Below, in pieces: positions 1-6,444 of a stretch of 14,528 nucleotides of DNA. The position numbers and the translations under genes are program-made. How positions within the stretch are numbered: the first letter of the stretch is position 1; every line of letters starts with the position of its first letter. The stretch is taken from positions 1-14,528 of the forward strand of contig JBBQTU010000099.1 in NCBI GenBank assembly GCA_038213005.1, given 5' to 3'. The notes under the pieces are model-generated. The model was not told the DNA's origin. It made no database searches and was given only the letters and a program-made list of their open reading frames with translations. The stretch is from JBBQTU01 sp038213005. GTDB lineage: Bacteria; Planctomycetota; Phycisphaerae; Tepidisphaerales; Tepidisphaeraceae.

Positions 1-167
1 TCACCACCTATCGCGGCAAGCCCCTGGAAAAGGGCCAGAAGAGCCTGACCATCACCCTGGTATTCCGCTCCCCCGGCGAGACCCTGACCAGCGAGCAGGT
101 TGAGACATCGGTCCAGCGCGTCGTTGAGCAGGCCAAGGCGACGCTGGGCGCCACCCTGCGAGCCTGA
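1..167 (+). CDS. pheT: Phenylalanine--tRNA ligase beta subunit, C-terminal end (partial)
   Basis: Only the last 54 codons are present, read from base 3 to a TGA at 165-167; the rest lies before the window. The peptide begins TTYRGKPLEKGQKSLTITL and continues with FRSPGETLTSEQV, then an amphipathic helix ending GATLRA. This is the closing strand-helix part of the FDX-ACB (anticodon-binding) domain that ends bacterial PheT, where the pattern is YRGxxxxxGxKSLxxxxxFRxxxxTLxxxxV. PheT pairs with PheS to charge tRNA-Phe in the cytoplasm. The plus-strand neighbour downstream is far away; the next gene is on the other strand. Family assignment rests on this motif alone but it is distinctive. Confidence 0.9.
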   Translation, partial: TTYRGKPLEKGQKSLTITLVFRSPGETLTSEQVETSVQRVVEQAKATLGATLRA

Positions 168-300
168 GCGAGTGGCGAGGAGGACGCCAACGTACAACAC
201 TGGGTGGCGAAATCTCCAAGTCCGTCTGCGGTGCCGACCACGCAGGCCGAGGCGGCCTTCCTACTTAGGATTGGCGCATCAATACGTGTCGGGAATTGTA

Positions 301-326
301 GGGTGGCGTCGGTACTCCGACCCACC
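301..326. repeat. Bulged palindrome between pheT and the PTS gene
   Basis: The arms 302-312 and 317-326 pair over 10 bp with one bulged C (307) around a 4-base TACT loop. There is no T-run after it on either strand, so it looks more like a dispersed palindromic repeat than a terminator. The rest of the gap from 168 to 421 holds no reading frame I can support. Confidence 0.45.
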
Positions 327-421
327 TGATGGGCGTCATAACTACGACAGTCATTGATTCGCCGATCATTAGGATACGGCCGCATGTTCGAGAGGATGCA
401 ACGCGACGGTCGGCCAATAAA

Positions 422-449
422 AGAGGCCGGACGCTCTGGTCCGGCCTTT
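422..449 (-). terminator. Rho-independent terminator of the PTS EIIA gene (bidirectional)
   Basis: GGCCGGA (425-431) pairs with TCCGGCC (440-446), and flanking A/T pairs extend the stem. On the minus strand it sits 7 bases past the PTS stop codon and is followed by CTCTTTTATT. On the plus strand it is followed by TTTC, so it could also stop transcripts coming from pheT. Confidence 0.8.
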
Positions 450-456
450 CTGCAGA

Positions 457-918
457 TTACATCGTCGCTTCCTGCTTCTGGATCAGTTCAAACACCTGCT
501 CGGGAGTTGTCGCCTGCAGGATGGCATTGCGAAGCTGCGAGTTGGTCATCAGCCGGCTGATCTGAGCGAGTGCCGAAATATGCGGCCCGGTCTTGTCCGG
601 CGGCGAAGCCAGAAGCCAGATCAGCGAGACCGGCCGACCGTCGATCGCCTGGAAATCAACCGGGGTCTTTACCCGGCCCATGGCCGCCACCAGTTTGTTG
701 ACGCCGGTACACTTGCCGTGGGGAATGGCCAGTCCGTTGCCGATGCCGGTAGTGCGCGTGGCTTCGCGTTCCATGACCGCGTCGAGCACCTTGCCGGCGT
801 CCAGCAGCTCGCCATTGGCGTTCAGAAGCGTTACCAGGTCGCTAATCGCCTCCTGCTTCGTCGAGGCCTCCATGGCCAGCGAAATATTGGCAGGCGTGAG
901 AATCTCTGTCAGTCGCAT
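457..918 (-). CDS. PTS EIIA domain protein, fructose/PtsN type
   Basis: This is a 153-residue single-domain protein of the PTS EIIA type 2 family (fructose/mannitol/nitrogen-PTS). The phosphorylation site is seen as GNGLAIPHGK, with the acceptor histidine at residue 67. Later conserved parts are the FxAIDGxPVxLIxLLxxP stretch (residues 89-106) and HISALAQISRL (113-123). Length matches stand-alone PtsN-like proteins. Such proteins take phosphate from HPr/NPr and act in sugar uptake or in regulation. No EI, HPr or sugar permease is nearby, which favours a regulatory role (inference). The ATG at 918 has a GGAG box 8 bases upstream, a sigma70-like promoter lies at 964-992 and a terminator follows the stop, so it is probably monocistronic. 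Confidence 0.9.
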   Translation of the reverse strand: MRLTEILTPANISLAMEASTKQEAISDLVTLLNANGELLDAGKVLDAVMEREATRTTGIGNGLAIPHGKCTGVNKLVAAMGRVKTPVDFQAIDGRPVSLIWLLASPPDKTGPHISALAQISRLMTNSQLRNAILQATTPEQVFELIQKQEATM

Positions 919-963
919 AGAGGCAACTCCACTTACGTTTAGTCCAACACGGTTGAGCCAAGG

Positions 964-992
964 ATATTACCCCGCCCCGCCAGATGAGGCAA
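964..992 (-). promoter_or_regulatory. Putative sigma70 promoter of the PTS EIIA gene
   Basis: On the minus strand, TTGCCT (987-992) and TAATAT (964-969) are separated by 17 bp, about 45 bases before the EIIA start codon. The -35 and -10 boxes each match the consensus at 4 of 6 positions. The same TTGCCT/17/TAAT-T pattern occurs ahead of rpmE. Confidence 0.45.
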
Positions 993-1022
993 GGAATCCA
1001 CCAGAGCGGTCCATGCGGGCGG

Positions 1023-1038
1023 GCCCGTTTTTCCGGGC
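1023..1038. repeat. Dispersed hairpin GCCCG-TTTTTC-CGGGC, copy 1
   Basis: A 5-bp GC stem around a T-rich 6-base loop. Copies with the same arms and loop type lie at 1202-1216 (opposite orientation) and 14441-14456. It borders the RAYT-associated hairpin array on one side. Confidence 0.55.
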
Positions 1039-1050
1039 ACGCGATTTCTT

Positions 1051-1143
1051 AGCCCCAACGGGGCGGAATTCTTAAGCCCAGGGCAAGCGTACTCGCGCAG
1101 CCCTGGGTAACAACCATTCACTCTGAATGAGCCCTGAAAGGGC
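1051..1143. repeat. Three-hairpin REP-like array next to the RAYT relic
   Basis: Three GC hairpins follow one another. GCCCC-AAC-GGGGC is at 1052-1064. An 8-bp stem CCCAGGGC/GCCCTGGG lies at 1077-1084 and 1100-1107, with an inner GCG/CGC pair. GCCCT-GAA-AGGGC is at 1131-1143. All begin with AGCCC, and the order resembles the AGCCC repeat clusters often found beside RAYT genes. The array starts just after the last recognisable RAYT codons, as expected for REP elements mobilised by their transposase. Confidence 0.65.
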
Positions 1144-1779
1144 GACACCTCTTTCAGCACCGTATTCGCTCCAACCACCCGCTGACGCGCGACTTGCATC
1201 TGCCCGAAAAACGGGCACGCCCCAATCCAGTGTGACTGCTCCTTCTTCGTCGTCACCGCATTGACCCGGCCCAGCCAATCCGCCGGACAGGGCGTTGGCC
1301 AGTCGTGCAGCAGAGATTTCTGCTCGTCGGTTCCATGCACGCGCCCACAGGCTGCTCCAACGCCAGTCTTCCGCCCGCTCTACCAGATCGGCCGTTAACG
1401 GATTGCGCTGCACATACCGGCAGACCTTCAAGAGCGACGGGCCAGGCTGGATCGGGAAACTCTTGTAGCGGCCCTGATACAGGTGCCCGTACCCCACTGT
1501 GTTGTGCGAGACCCGCCATCGCATCGCGTGCGTAGGCGCCAGCCAGCGGAAGAACTCGGTCAACTCTCCATCCTTCCGCGGCCAGGCGACAAAGTGCCAG
1601 TGGTTGCCCATGATGCAGTAGGAGAGAATCCGCAGCGGACACCGCTGGTACGTCTCAAGCATCATTCGGTCCAACGCCGCGAAGTCCTTCTGCGACTTGA
1701 GCATCCGCATCCGCCCGGCCGAACGGTTGACCACGTGTTAGATCCGCCCGCCCGGCGCTACTCGTGCTTTTCTTGCCAT
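1072..1779 (-). pseudogene. REP-associated tyrosine transposase (RAYT, Y1/HUH), degraded
   Basis: The protein shows RAYT (Transposase_17/Y1) hallmarks: the HUH motif IMGNHWHFV, then ELTEFFRWLAPTHAMRW, GHLYQGRYKSF, the YVQRNP segment with the presumed catalytic tyrosine, and AEDWRWSSLW. The open frame runs 1734-1072 from a GTG, but the family N-terminus lies upstream: ATG at 1779 reads MARKARVAPGGRI, then TAA at 1738-1740, then HVVNRSAGR. The usual PGGxxYHVxNR tyrosine has become a stop. Near 1340 the frame also breaks. The true C-terminus (HGTDEQKSLLHDWPTPCPADW, and on to NTVLKEV near 1146) is in the next frame, consistent with a 1-base insertion. The last 25 codons of the open frame are only translated hairpin repeats. 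RAYTs nick and move REP sequences; this copy is very likely inactive. Confidence 0.82.
1202..1216. repeat. Dispersed hairpin GCCCG-AAAAA-CGGGC, copy 2 (inverted)
   Basis: The same 5-bp arms as the hairpin at 1023-1038 but in opposite orientation, so copies 1 and 2 flank the three-hairpin array. It lies inside the decayed 3' part of the RAYT gene. Confidence 0.5.
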
Positions 1780-1852
1780 GATGAGCAAGCTACACGACGA
1801 CGGCCGCCAATACCACTAGATGCGCCCCCCTCCGATTCCCTGCTTTGACCCT

Positions 1853-1951
1853 TTATCCGGACCAGGCGCCAGGGTGGGCGTGCGCCCGCCAGCGGAAGAA
1901 GGCGGCCAGGTCGCGGTCCTTCTCCGCCCGGACCAAGGCGGGGAGCAGATG
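1853..1951 (-). pseudogene. Fragment of a second RAYT transposase
   Basis: In one minus-strand frame, bases 1951-1853 read HLLPALVRAEKD, then RDLAAFFRWRAHAHPGAW, before a stop. This aligns with the segment just after the HUH motif in the neighbouring RAYT relic (KDGELTEFFRWLAPTHAMRW): the K-D, L, F-F-R-W, A and H positions coincide. Nothing before or after it in the same frame looks like a RAYT, so only about 30 codons survive. It lies about 75 bp upstream of the longer relic on the same strand. The rest of 1780-2072 holds no gene I can support. Confidence 0.5.
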
Positions 1952-1990
1952 CTGGCCCCCACCTTGGTCAGGCAAATGCAAATGCCCCCT

Positions 1991-2013
1991 GGCGGCGACA
2001 TGTTGTCGCCGCC
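1991..2013. repeat. Perfect 10-bp palindrome
   Basis: GGCGGCGACA (1991-2000) and TGTCGCCGCC (2004-2013) are exact inverted copies around a 3-base TGT spacer. It lies 59 bases beyond the stop of the Cys-rich gene on the minus strand and has no following T-run, so it may be a repeat or a factor-dependent end rather than a classical terminator. Confidence 0.5.
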
Positions 2014-2072
2014 AAGAGGCAGTGTTCTATCACACAATGGCGGCCGCTATTCGCCGCCGCCGATGCGACAGG

Positions 2073-2291
2073 TTACTTCTTGGCGGGCTCTGGGGCTTTC
2101 TTGCCGGCAGGGCACTCGCACTTCTCGCACTGACCCTTGCAGGCCGCATCTTTTGCACAGACGCACTTGGGAGCCTCGGCCTTGGGACCCGCGCAGCTTC
2201 CGCCGCCGCAGGCCCCGCCAGCCAGCGCAGAAGCCCCCGAAAAGGCCACGCTCAGAACTGCCACGCTAAGAATGCCAAACAACTTGATCAT
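2073..2291 (-). CDS. Small exported Cys-rich protein, unknown function
   Basis: This gene encodes 72 residues and I do not recognise a family. An N-terminal signal peptide is clear: MIK, a hydrophobic core LFGILSVAVLSVAFSG, and an ALA-type cleavage site near residue 24. The mature part, about 48 residues, has eight cysteines (28, 33, 43, 45, 51, 55, 58, 60), including CVC and KCEC, set among Lys, Gly and Ala, and ends in a Lys/Pro/Ala tail. Such spacing suggests metal or cluster binding, or disulfides, outside the membrane (inference). The ATG at 2291 is chosen because AAGGAG lies 8 bases upstream; an upstream in-frame ATG at 2378 would bury the signal peptide and precedes the promoter at 2335-2362. 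It stands alone on its strand. Confidence 0.78.
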   Translation of the reverse strand: MIKLFGILSVAVLSVAFSGASALAGGACGGGSCAGPKAEAPKCVCAKDAACKGQCEKCECPAGKKAPEPAKK

Positions 2292-2334
2292 AGCATATAC
2301 TCCTTGTGCAAAAACAACACGTCTTGTCGCGGAT

Positions 2335-2362
2335 AGTGTACACGTCCAACCATCCGTTTCAA
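2335..2362 (-). promoter_or_regulatory. Putative sigma70 promoter of the Cys-rich gene
   Basis: On the minus strand TTGAAA (2357-2362) and TACACT (2335-2340) are 16 bp apart. Transcription would begin near 2328, leaving a leader of about 36 bases that contains the AAGGAG ribosome site. The -35 matches the consensus at 5 of 6 positions and the -10 at 4 of 6. Confidence 0.55.
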
Positions 2363-2534
2363 TCACAACACCCAGCATGTGCGATTTATTCCTGCTCCGG
2401 CCCGGCCCTGGAGAGAACTGTCGGCCATGGCGGCCTGATCAGTTCCGATCTGCCTCGAGGGGATGAACAAGAGAGATCACCCAGCCACCACCGAACCATG
2501 AAGGCACCTCTCTGCGGGGCCGTGCCGTCCGCGC

Positions 2535-2563
2535 TTGAGCAATCCTCGCAATTCGCGGATAAT
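2535..2563 (+). promoter_or_regulatory. Putative sigma70 promoter of nuoB
   Basis: TTGAGC (2535-2540) and GATAAT (2558-2563) are separated by exactly 17 bp. The start site would fall near 2570, about 16 bases before the nuoB ATG at 2586. The nearby in-frame ATG at 2535 would lie within this promoter, which argues against it as the start. Confidence 0.6.
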
Positions 2564-2585
2564 CCCGCGTCTGAAAGGGTGTGTA

Positions 2586-3080
2586 ATGTCGTGGATTGAA
2601 AACCGGTTTGAAGAAGGCCTGATCGTCACCAGCCTCGACTATTTCGTGAACTGGGGACGCAGCAACAGTCTCTGGCCCATGAGCTTTGGCCTGGCGTGCT
2701 GCGCCATCGAGATGATGGCGGTGGGCGGCGGGCGCTTCGACATCGCACGCTTCGGCTCCGAGAACTTCCGCGCCAGCCCCCGTCAGGCGGACCTGATGAT
2801 CGTCGCCGGCACCGTCAGCTTCAAGATGGCCGAGCGCCTGCGGCGCCTCTACGACCAGATGCCCGAGCCCAAGTACGTCATCGCCATGGGTGCCTGCACG
2901 ATCGGCGGCGGACCGTACTTCAAACATGGCTACCACGTCGTCAAAGGCGTGGACCTGGTCGTGCCCGTGGATGTCTATATCCCGGGCTGCCCGCCCCGGC
3001 CCGAGTCGCTGCTCGAAGGCCTCATGCGCCTGCAGGATAAGATTCGCACACAGACACTCGCCAAAAAGGCGATTGCATAA
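2586..3080 (+). CDS. nuoB: NADH-quinone oxidoreductase subunit B (stand-alone)
   Basis: This 164-residue protein is a canonical NuoB/PSST subunit of complex I, which carries the terminal [4Fe-4S] cluster N2 that passes electrons to quinone. All four cluster ligands are visible: the tandem Cys38-Cys39 in SFGLACCAIEMM, Cys104 in MGACTIGGGPY, and Cys135 in YIPGCPPRPE. The loop GGGRFDIARFGSENFRASPRQADL is also typical. The ATG at 2586 starts at MSWIENRFEEGL and has GAAAGGG just upstream. Normally nuoB sits between nuoA and nuoC. Here neither is present: there is no reading frame for NuoA upstream, and the next gene is an RsgA GTPase starting 7 bp later. The sequence itself looks intact and functional. 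Confidence 0.95.
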   Translation: MSWIENRFEEGLIVTSLDYFVNWGRSNSLWPMSFGLACCAIEMMAVGGGRFDIARFGSENFRASPRQADLMIVAGTVSFKMAERLRRLYDQMPEPKYVIAMGACTIGGGPYFKHGYHVVKGVDLVVPVDVYIPGCPPRPESLLEGLMRLQDKIRTQTLAKKAIA

Positions 3081-3087
3081 CAGCCTG

Positions 3088-4122
3088 ATGAGCATCAACC
3101 GCCGGAAACCCGAGCATCAGGATTGGACCAAGCAATATCTGCGCGGTGACTACGACCACGATGAGGCCCAGCAGCAGGAGCGTTTCTCCAATCGATCCAA
3201 GTCAGCGCAGGAAATGAAGATGCGCAAGACGGCCAACCTGCGCAGCACGGATGCCGCCGCCGCCGACTTGGGCGCCCTGCCGCTGGGCATCGTCACCGTG
3301 GTCTACTCCATGTTCGTCGAGATCGAGCACGAGGGCCAGACCTGGCTGGCCACCATCCGCAGCAGCATGCGGAAGCTCCTCGAAACCGACATCGTCTGTG
3401 GCGATCGCGTGCGATTTCGATCCTCCGGCGTGACGCACGAAAGTGGCCGGCCCGAGGCGATCATCGAACACATCCTGCCTCGCTCGACCGTGCTGCTGCG
3501 AGCCGACAGTTTCAAACAGATCCACCAGCATGTGATCGTCGCCAACGCCGACCAGATGCTCATCGTCGCCAGCATTCTCCGCCCCAGGGTCAAGTGGGGC
3601 CTGGTCGACCGCATGCTCATCGCCGCCCAGAGCGGCGGCTTAAAGCCGATTCTGTGCCTCAACAAGATAGACCTGGCCGCCGACGATGCCGAACTGCTCG
3701 CAGAGTCGCAGATCACACTGGGGCACTATCGCGCCATCGGAGTGCCCACCATCGCCACCAGTATCGAGCCCTCCGAGGGACTGGGCGAACTCGCCGCCGC
3801 GCTCAAGGATCGCACCACCGTGCTGGCCGGCCACAGCGGCGTGGGCAAGAGTTCCCTTATCCACGCCATCTCGCCGGAACTGAACCTGAAGATCGGCGAA
3901 ATCAGCAACTTCAACGACAAAGGCCGGCACACCACCACCTCGGCGCGTCAGTATCGTCTCGCCGCCGGCGGCATCGTCATCGACACCCCCGGCATCAAGC
4001 AGTTCGGCCTGTGGAATGTCACCAGAGAGAACATCAACGATTTCTTCCCCGACGTCGCGGCCGGCGACGCGCCCGAGTGGCGGAAACAGAGCCATCAGAA
4101 TATCCTGGACAGCATGCCCTGA
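3088..4122 (+). CDS. rsgA: RsgA-type circularly permuted ribosome GTPase lacking the zinc module
   Basis: RsgA (YjeQ) is a GTPase that helps mature the 30S ribosomal subunit. In this 344-residue protein a charged N-terminal tail (1-60) precedes an OB-fold (about 66-135) and the permuted GTPase motifs in family order: G4 NKID (192-195), G1 GHSGVGKSSL (248-257), the GRHTTT switch (279-284) and G3 DTPG (299-302). The family normally ends with a zinc-binding CX4CXHX5C module. Here the chain goes from NINDFF straight to PDVAAGDAPEWRKQSHQNIL and stops, with no cysteine after residue 190. About 30 residues seem missing, without a frameshift. The ATG at 3088 lies 7 bp after nuoB, so the two are probably co-transcribed; no strong ribosome site is seen. 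An RsgA paralogue with a different role is possible. Confidence 0.85.
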   Translation: MSINRRKPEHQDWTKQYLRGDYDHDEAQQQERFSNRSKSAQEMKMRKTANLRSTDAAAADLGALPLGIVTVVYSMFVEIEHEGQTWLATIRSSMRKLLETDIVCGDRVRFRSSGVTHESGRPEAIIEHILPRSTVLLRADSFKQIHQHVIVANADQMLIVASILRPRVKWGLVDRMLIAAQSGGLKPILCLNKIDLAADDAELLAESQITLGHYRAIGVPTIATSIEPSEGLGELAAALKDRTTVLAGHSGVGKSSLIHAISPELNLKIGEISNFNDKGRHTTTSARQYRLAAGGIVIDTPGIKQFGLWNVTRENINDFFPDVAAGDAPEWRKQSHQNILDSMP

Positions 4123-4243
4123 TCGCTCAGGCAGCAAGATCGCCCTCTTTCGTCGATGCACCGCACCGCTTTTCCTGCACCTTTTCGGGCTGGCCTGCGC
4201 GGGCGGACGCAGCTATACTCATAATCTAAACTAAGGAGCATCA

Positions 4244-5338
4244 ATGAAATACGTCGCCCTGTTGCTGTTGGGATTGGTCGTGCTGGCCGGTTGTGCACCC
4301 TCTGCCGTGTTCTCCAAACCCGGCGACCTGAAACTTCAGGAAATCGCCCGATCTCAGCGGCGCTGGACCGGCGTCGCGGTCGCCCCCTTCGGCGAGATCT
4401 TCGTCAGCTATCCGCGGTGGTCTGATGATGTGACCTTCAGCGTGGGCCGCATCGGCGCCGATGGCATCGCCCGCCCCTTCCCCAATACCTCATGGAATAC
4501 CTGGGCGCCGGGCCAGGATCCCGCCACACAGTTCGTCTGCGTCCAGAGCGTTTACGTGGACAGCCACAATCGTCTGTGGGTGCTGGATGCGGCCAGCCCC
4601 AATCTCGCCGGCGTCGTTCCTGGCGGAGCCAAGCTGGTCTGCTTTGACATCCCCACGGGAAAGCTGATCCACAACTACCGCTTCGCCCCCAGCGTGCTGC
4701 TGCCCAATAGCTATCTCAACGATGTCCGCGTGGACAACAACTATGGCTTCGCCTACATCAGCGACTCCGGCGCCGGCGGCCTGATCGTGGTGAACATCCA
4801 GGCCGGTGAGCAGAACGGCAAAACCCGTCGTCTGCTGGATACCAGCCCCGCCACCCACGCCGAGAAGATCGACGTGACGATCAATGGAAGCCCCTGGACA
4901 TTCCTCGGCCGCCAGCCTGTGGTGAATGTCGACGGCCTCGCCCTCAGCCGCGATGGTGAGTGGCTCTATTTCCACGCCCTGACTGGCCGCACCCTCTCCC
5001 GCATCAAGACCGAGTGGCTGCGGGATGACCGGCTCACGACCAAGCAAACAGTCGAACTGGTCCAGCGGATGGGTGTCGATCGGCCCTGCGATGGCATGGA
5101 GATCGACGCCGGCGGCAACGTGTATCTGACCGACGTCGAGCAGAACTGCATCACCAGGGCGGTCCCCAAGGAAAACGGCACGGTGCGATACGAAAAGATG
5201 CTCACCGACTCCCGCCTGGAATGGCCAGACTCGTTCGCATGGGACTCCGGCGGCGTCCTGTATGTCACGACCTCCCGCCTCGGCTCAGGCAGCGAAGGCG
5301 GCACCTATCGCCTGTTCAAACTCGTCACCAACCCGTAA
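4244..5338 (+). CDS. Yellow/major royal jelly-like beta-propeller lipoprotein
   Basis: This is a 364-residue lipoprotein: the signal peptide ends in the lipobox LAGC with the lipidated Cys at residue 17. The remainder fits the yellow/MRJP six-bladed propeller family. It has QSVYVDSHNRLWVLDAA (101-117), LNDVRVDNNYGFAYISDSG (158-176) followed by GLIVVNI, VDGLALSRDGEWLYFHALTG (229-248), and WPDSFAWDSGGVLYVTTSRL (327-346), each matching a family blade signature. Bacterial members are poorly characterised; the related SMP-30/gluconolactonase propellers suggest a lactonase or ligand-binding role, but no catalytic site can be named here. The ATG has AAGGAG 6 bases upstream, and a TATACT box at 4214-4219 may serve as a -10. 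A strong terminator follows, so the gene is probably transcribed alone. It should be anchored in a membrane facing the periplasm. Confidence 0.8.
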   Translation: MKYVALLLLGLVVLAGCAPSAVFSKPGDLKLQEIARSQRRWTGVAVAPFGEIFVSYPRWSDDVTFSVGRIGADGIARPFPNTSWNTWAPGQDPATQFVCVQSVYVDSHNRLWVLDAASPNLAGVVPGGAKLVCFDIPTGKLIHNYRFAPSVLLPNSYLNDVRVDNNYGFAYISDSGAGGLIVVNIQAGEQNGKTRRLLDTSPATHAEKIDVTINGSPWTFLGRQPVVNVDGLALSRDGEWLYFHALTGRTLSRIKTEWLRDDRLTTKQTVELVQRMGVDRPCDGMEIDAGGNVYLTDVEQNCITRAVPKENGTVRYEKMLTDSRLEWPDSFAWDSGGVLYVTTSRLGSGSEGGTYRLFKLVTNP

Positions 5339-5370
5339 TCCCGGGATTTAGTTCTGAGGCTCGTCCACAA

Positions 5371-5412
5371 AGCGTCCGCAGGCCGGCAATGCCGCCTGCG
5401 GACGCTTCGTTT
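5371..5412 (+). terminator. Rho-independent terminator after the lipoprotein gene
   Basis: A 13-bp perfect stem, AGCGTCCGCAGGC (5371-5383) with GCCTGCGGACGCT (5394-5406), has an extra GGC/GCC pairing inside the loop and is followed by TCGTTT. It starts 32 bases after the stop codon. A second small stem, CCGATAA/TTATCGG (5421-5438), lies between it and the convergent methyltransferase gene. Confidence 0.8.
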
Positions 5413-5486
5413 GAGCGTCTCCGATAAGGCATTATCGGGTGTATAGGCGTCCAGCCAGGTCAGGCGGTCTGGACGGACACCGCCAA

Positions 5487-6311
5487 TCACGGCGTTGCCG
5501 GCCGACGCGCTGCGATCTGCAAATGCCCGGCCCGCCCGGCCGATGCCGGGTCTTTCGCCAGGTCCTCTTCCAGGCGCAGCAGCCGGTCCACCGCGTGCGG
5601 ATACTCAAACAGCTTGCGATTCTGCCTCGCCGGGATGATCGTCTTGCCCGTAATCGACAGCACCTCAAACCCGCTGCGATCAAACAGGTGCCGCAGAGAC
5701 TGCGTGGTAAACGTCGTCAGCACGAACCGCTCCTCCTGATCCTGCGTCAGCCAGTGCGTCTGCCCGCTCTTGAGGAACTCTTCCAGCGCGTCCAGGTTTC
5801 CGCGTTCGATGTAGTGGTCGATGGCCCCCAGCTTGTTGTCGACCGTCGCGATGACCACGCCGCCAGGCTTGAGGATCCGCCGCATCTCGCGGGCCGCCGC
5901 CGCCGAGTCCGAACAGATTGAGAGCGGATCGCCCATCGCCAGCACCATGGCAAACTGCTCGGCCGGCAGTTCCCCCAAGTCGACAATATCGCCGACCAGC
6001 GCCGTGCCCTTGCGCCCCTTGGGTCCCATGGACTCCAGTTTTTCGCGAACCTTGCCGACCATCGCCGCCGAGTTGTCGACGAACGTGGTGGCAAACCCGC
6101 TCTTGAGCAGCTTCAGCCCCCACTTGCCGGTGCCGCAACCGAGGTCGGCGCACCCGGCCGACAGGTCTCGCGGCAGATGCGGCTTGATCAGCCGCCAGGT
6201 GAGTTCGTCGTGAAACTCCCAGAAAGCGTCGTCGTAGATCGCGTCATACCGGGTCGCAACCCGGTCATGATATCGCCGGGATGCATCGTCGTTTGCTCGG
6301 TTACGGCCCAT
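5487..6311 (-). CDS. Class I SAM-dependent methyltransferase
   Basis: The protein has 274 residues from the ATG at 6311. SAM-binding motif I is CADLGCGTGKWGLKLL (54-69), with the acidic motif II position in TTFVDNSAAM (76-85), GDIVDLGELP (108-117), and the motif III/IV stretch RRILKPGGVVIATVDN (144-159). This is the Rossmann-like fold of the Methyltransf_11/25 type. The C-terminal half (LFDRSGFEVLSITGKTIIP, and the final AGHLQIAARRP) resembles small-molecule methyltransferases, but the substrate cannot be told. An upstream in-frame ATG at 6440 would add 43 residues of low similarity to the domain. I prefer 6311, just before the SxxYHDRVATRYD helix, though neither has a good ribosome site. A TTACCA/18/TATCTT promoter-like pair ends about 10 bases before 6311, which would give a nearly leaderless message. 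Confidence 0.85.
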   Translation of the reverse strand: MGRNRANDDASRRYHDRVATRYDAIYDDAFWEFHDELTWRLIKPHLPRDLSAGCADLGCGTGKWGLKLLKSGFATTFVDNSAAMVGKVREKLESMGPKGRKGTALVGDIVDLGELPAEQFAMVLAMGDPLSICSDSAAAAREMRRILKPGGVVIATVDNKLGAIDHYIERGNLDALEEFLKSGQTHWLTQDQEERFVLTTFTTQSLRHLFDRSGFEVLSITGKTIIPARQNRKLFEYPHAVDRLLRLEEDLAKDPASAGRAGHLQIAARRPATP

Positions 6312-6444
6312 AGTGATCGTAAGATATCCGGTTTGGGCGGCTTGTGGTAACGAGTGGGACGACGCCGGCGGAAGTGCCATCTCGCAGCCGAATTTCCTTG
6401 CAGTCTCATCCAGAAGCGGTAGGCTGGCAGGGTCTGCCATGTAG

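Noticed and set aside
168..421. tRNA or other RNA gene in the gap after pheT
   Set aside because: Only one bulged hairpin is seen; no cloverleaf, CCA end or T-loop sequence could be found.
1816..2037. 73-codon minus-strand open frame
   Set aside because: It reads through a palindrome and the RAYT fragment in the wrong frame; no ribosome site or family resemblance.
2439..3098. 219-codon minus-strand open frame
   Set aside because: Antisense shadow of nuoB; His/Asp-rich composition typical of reversed coding sequence.
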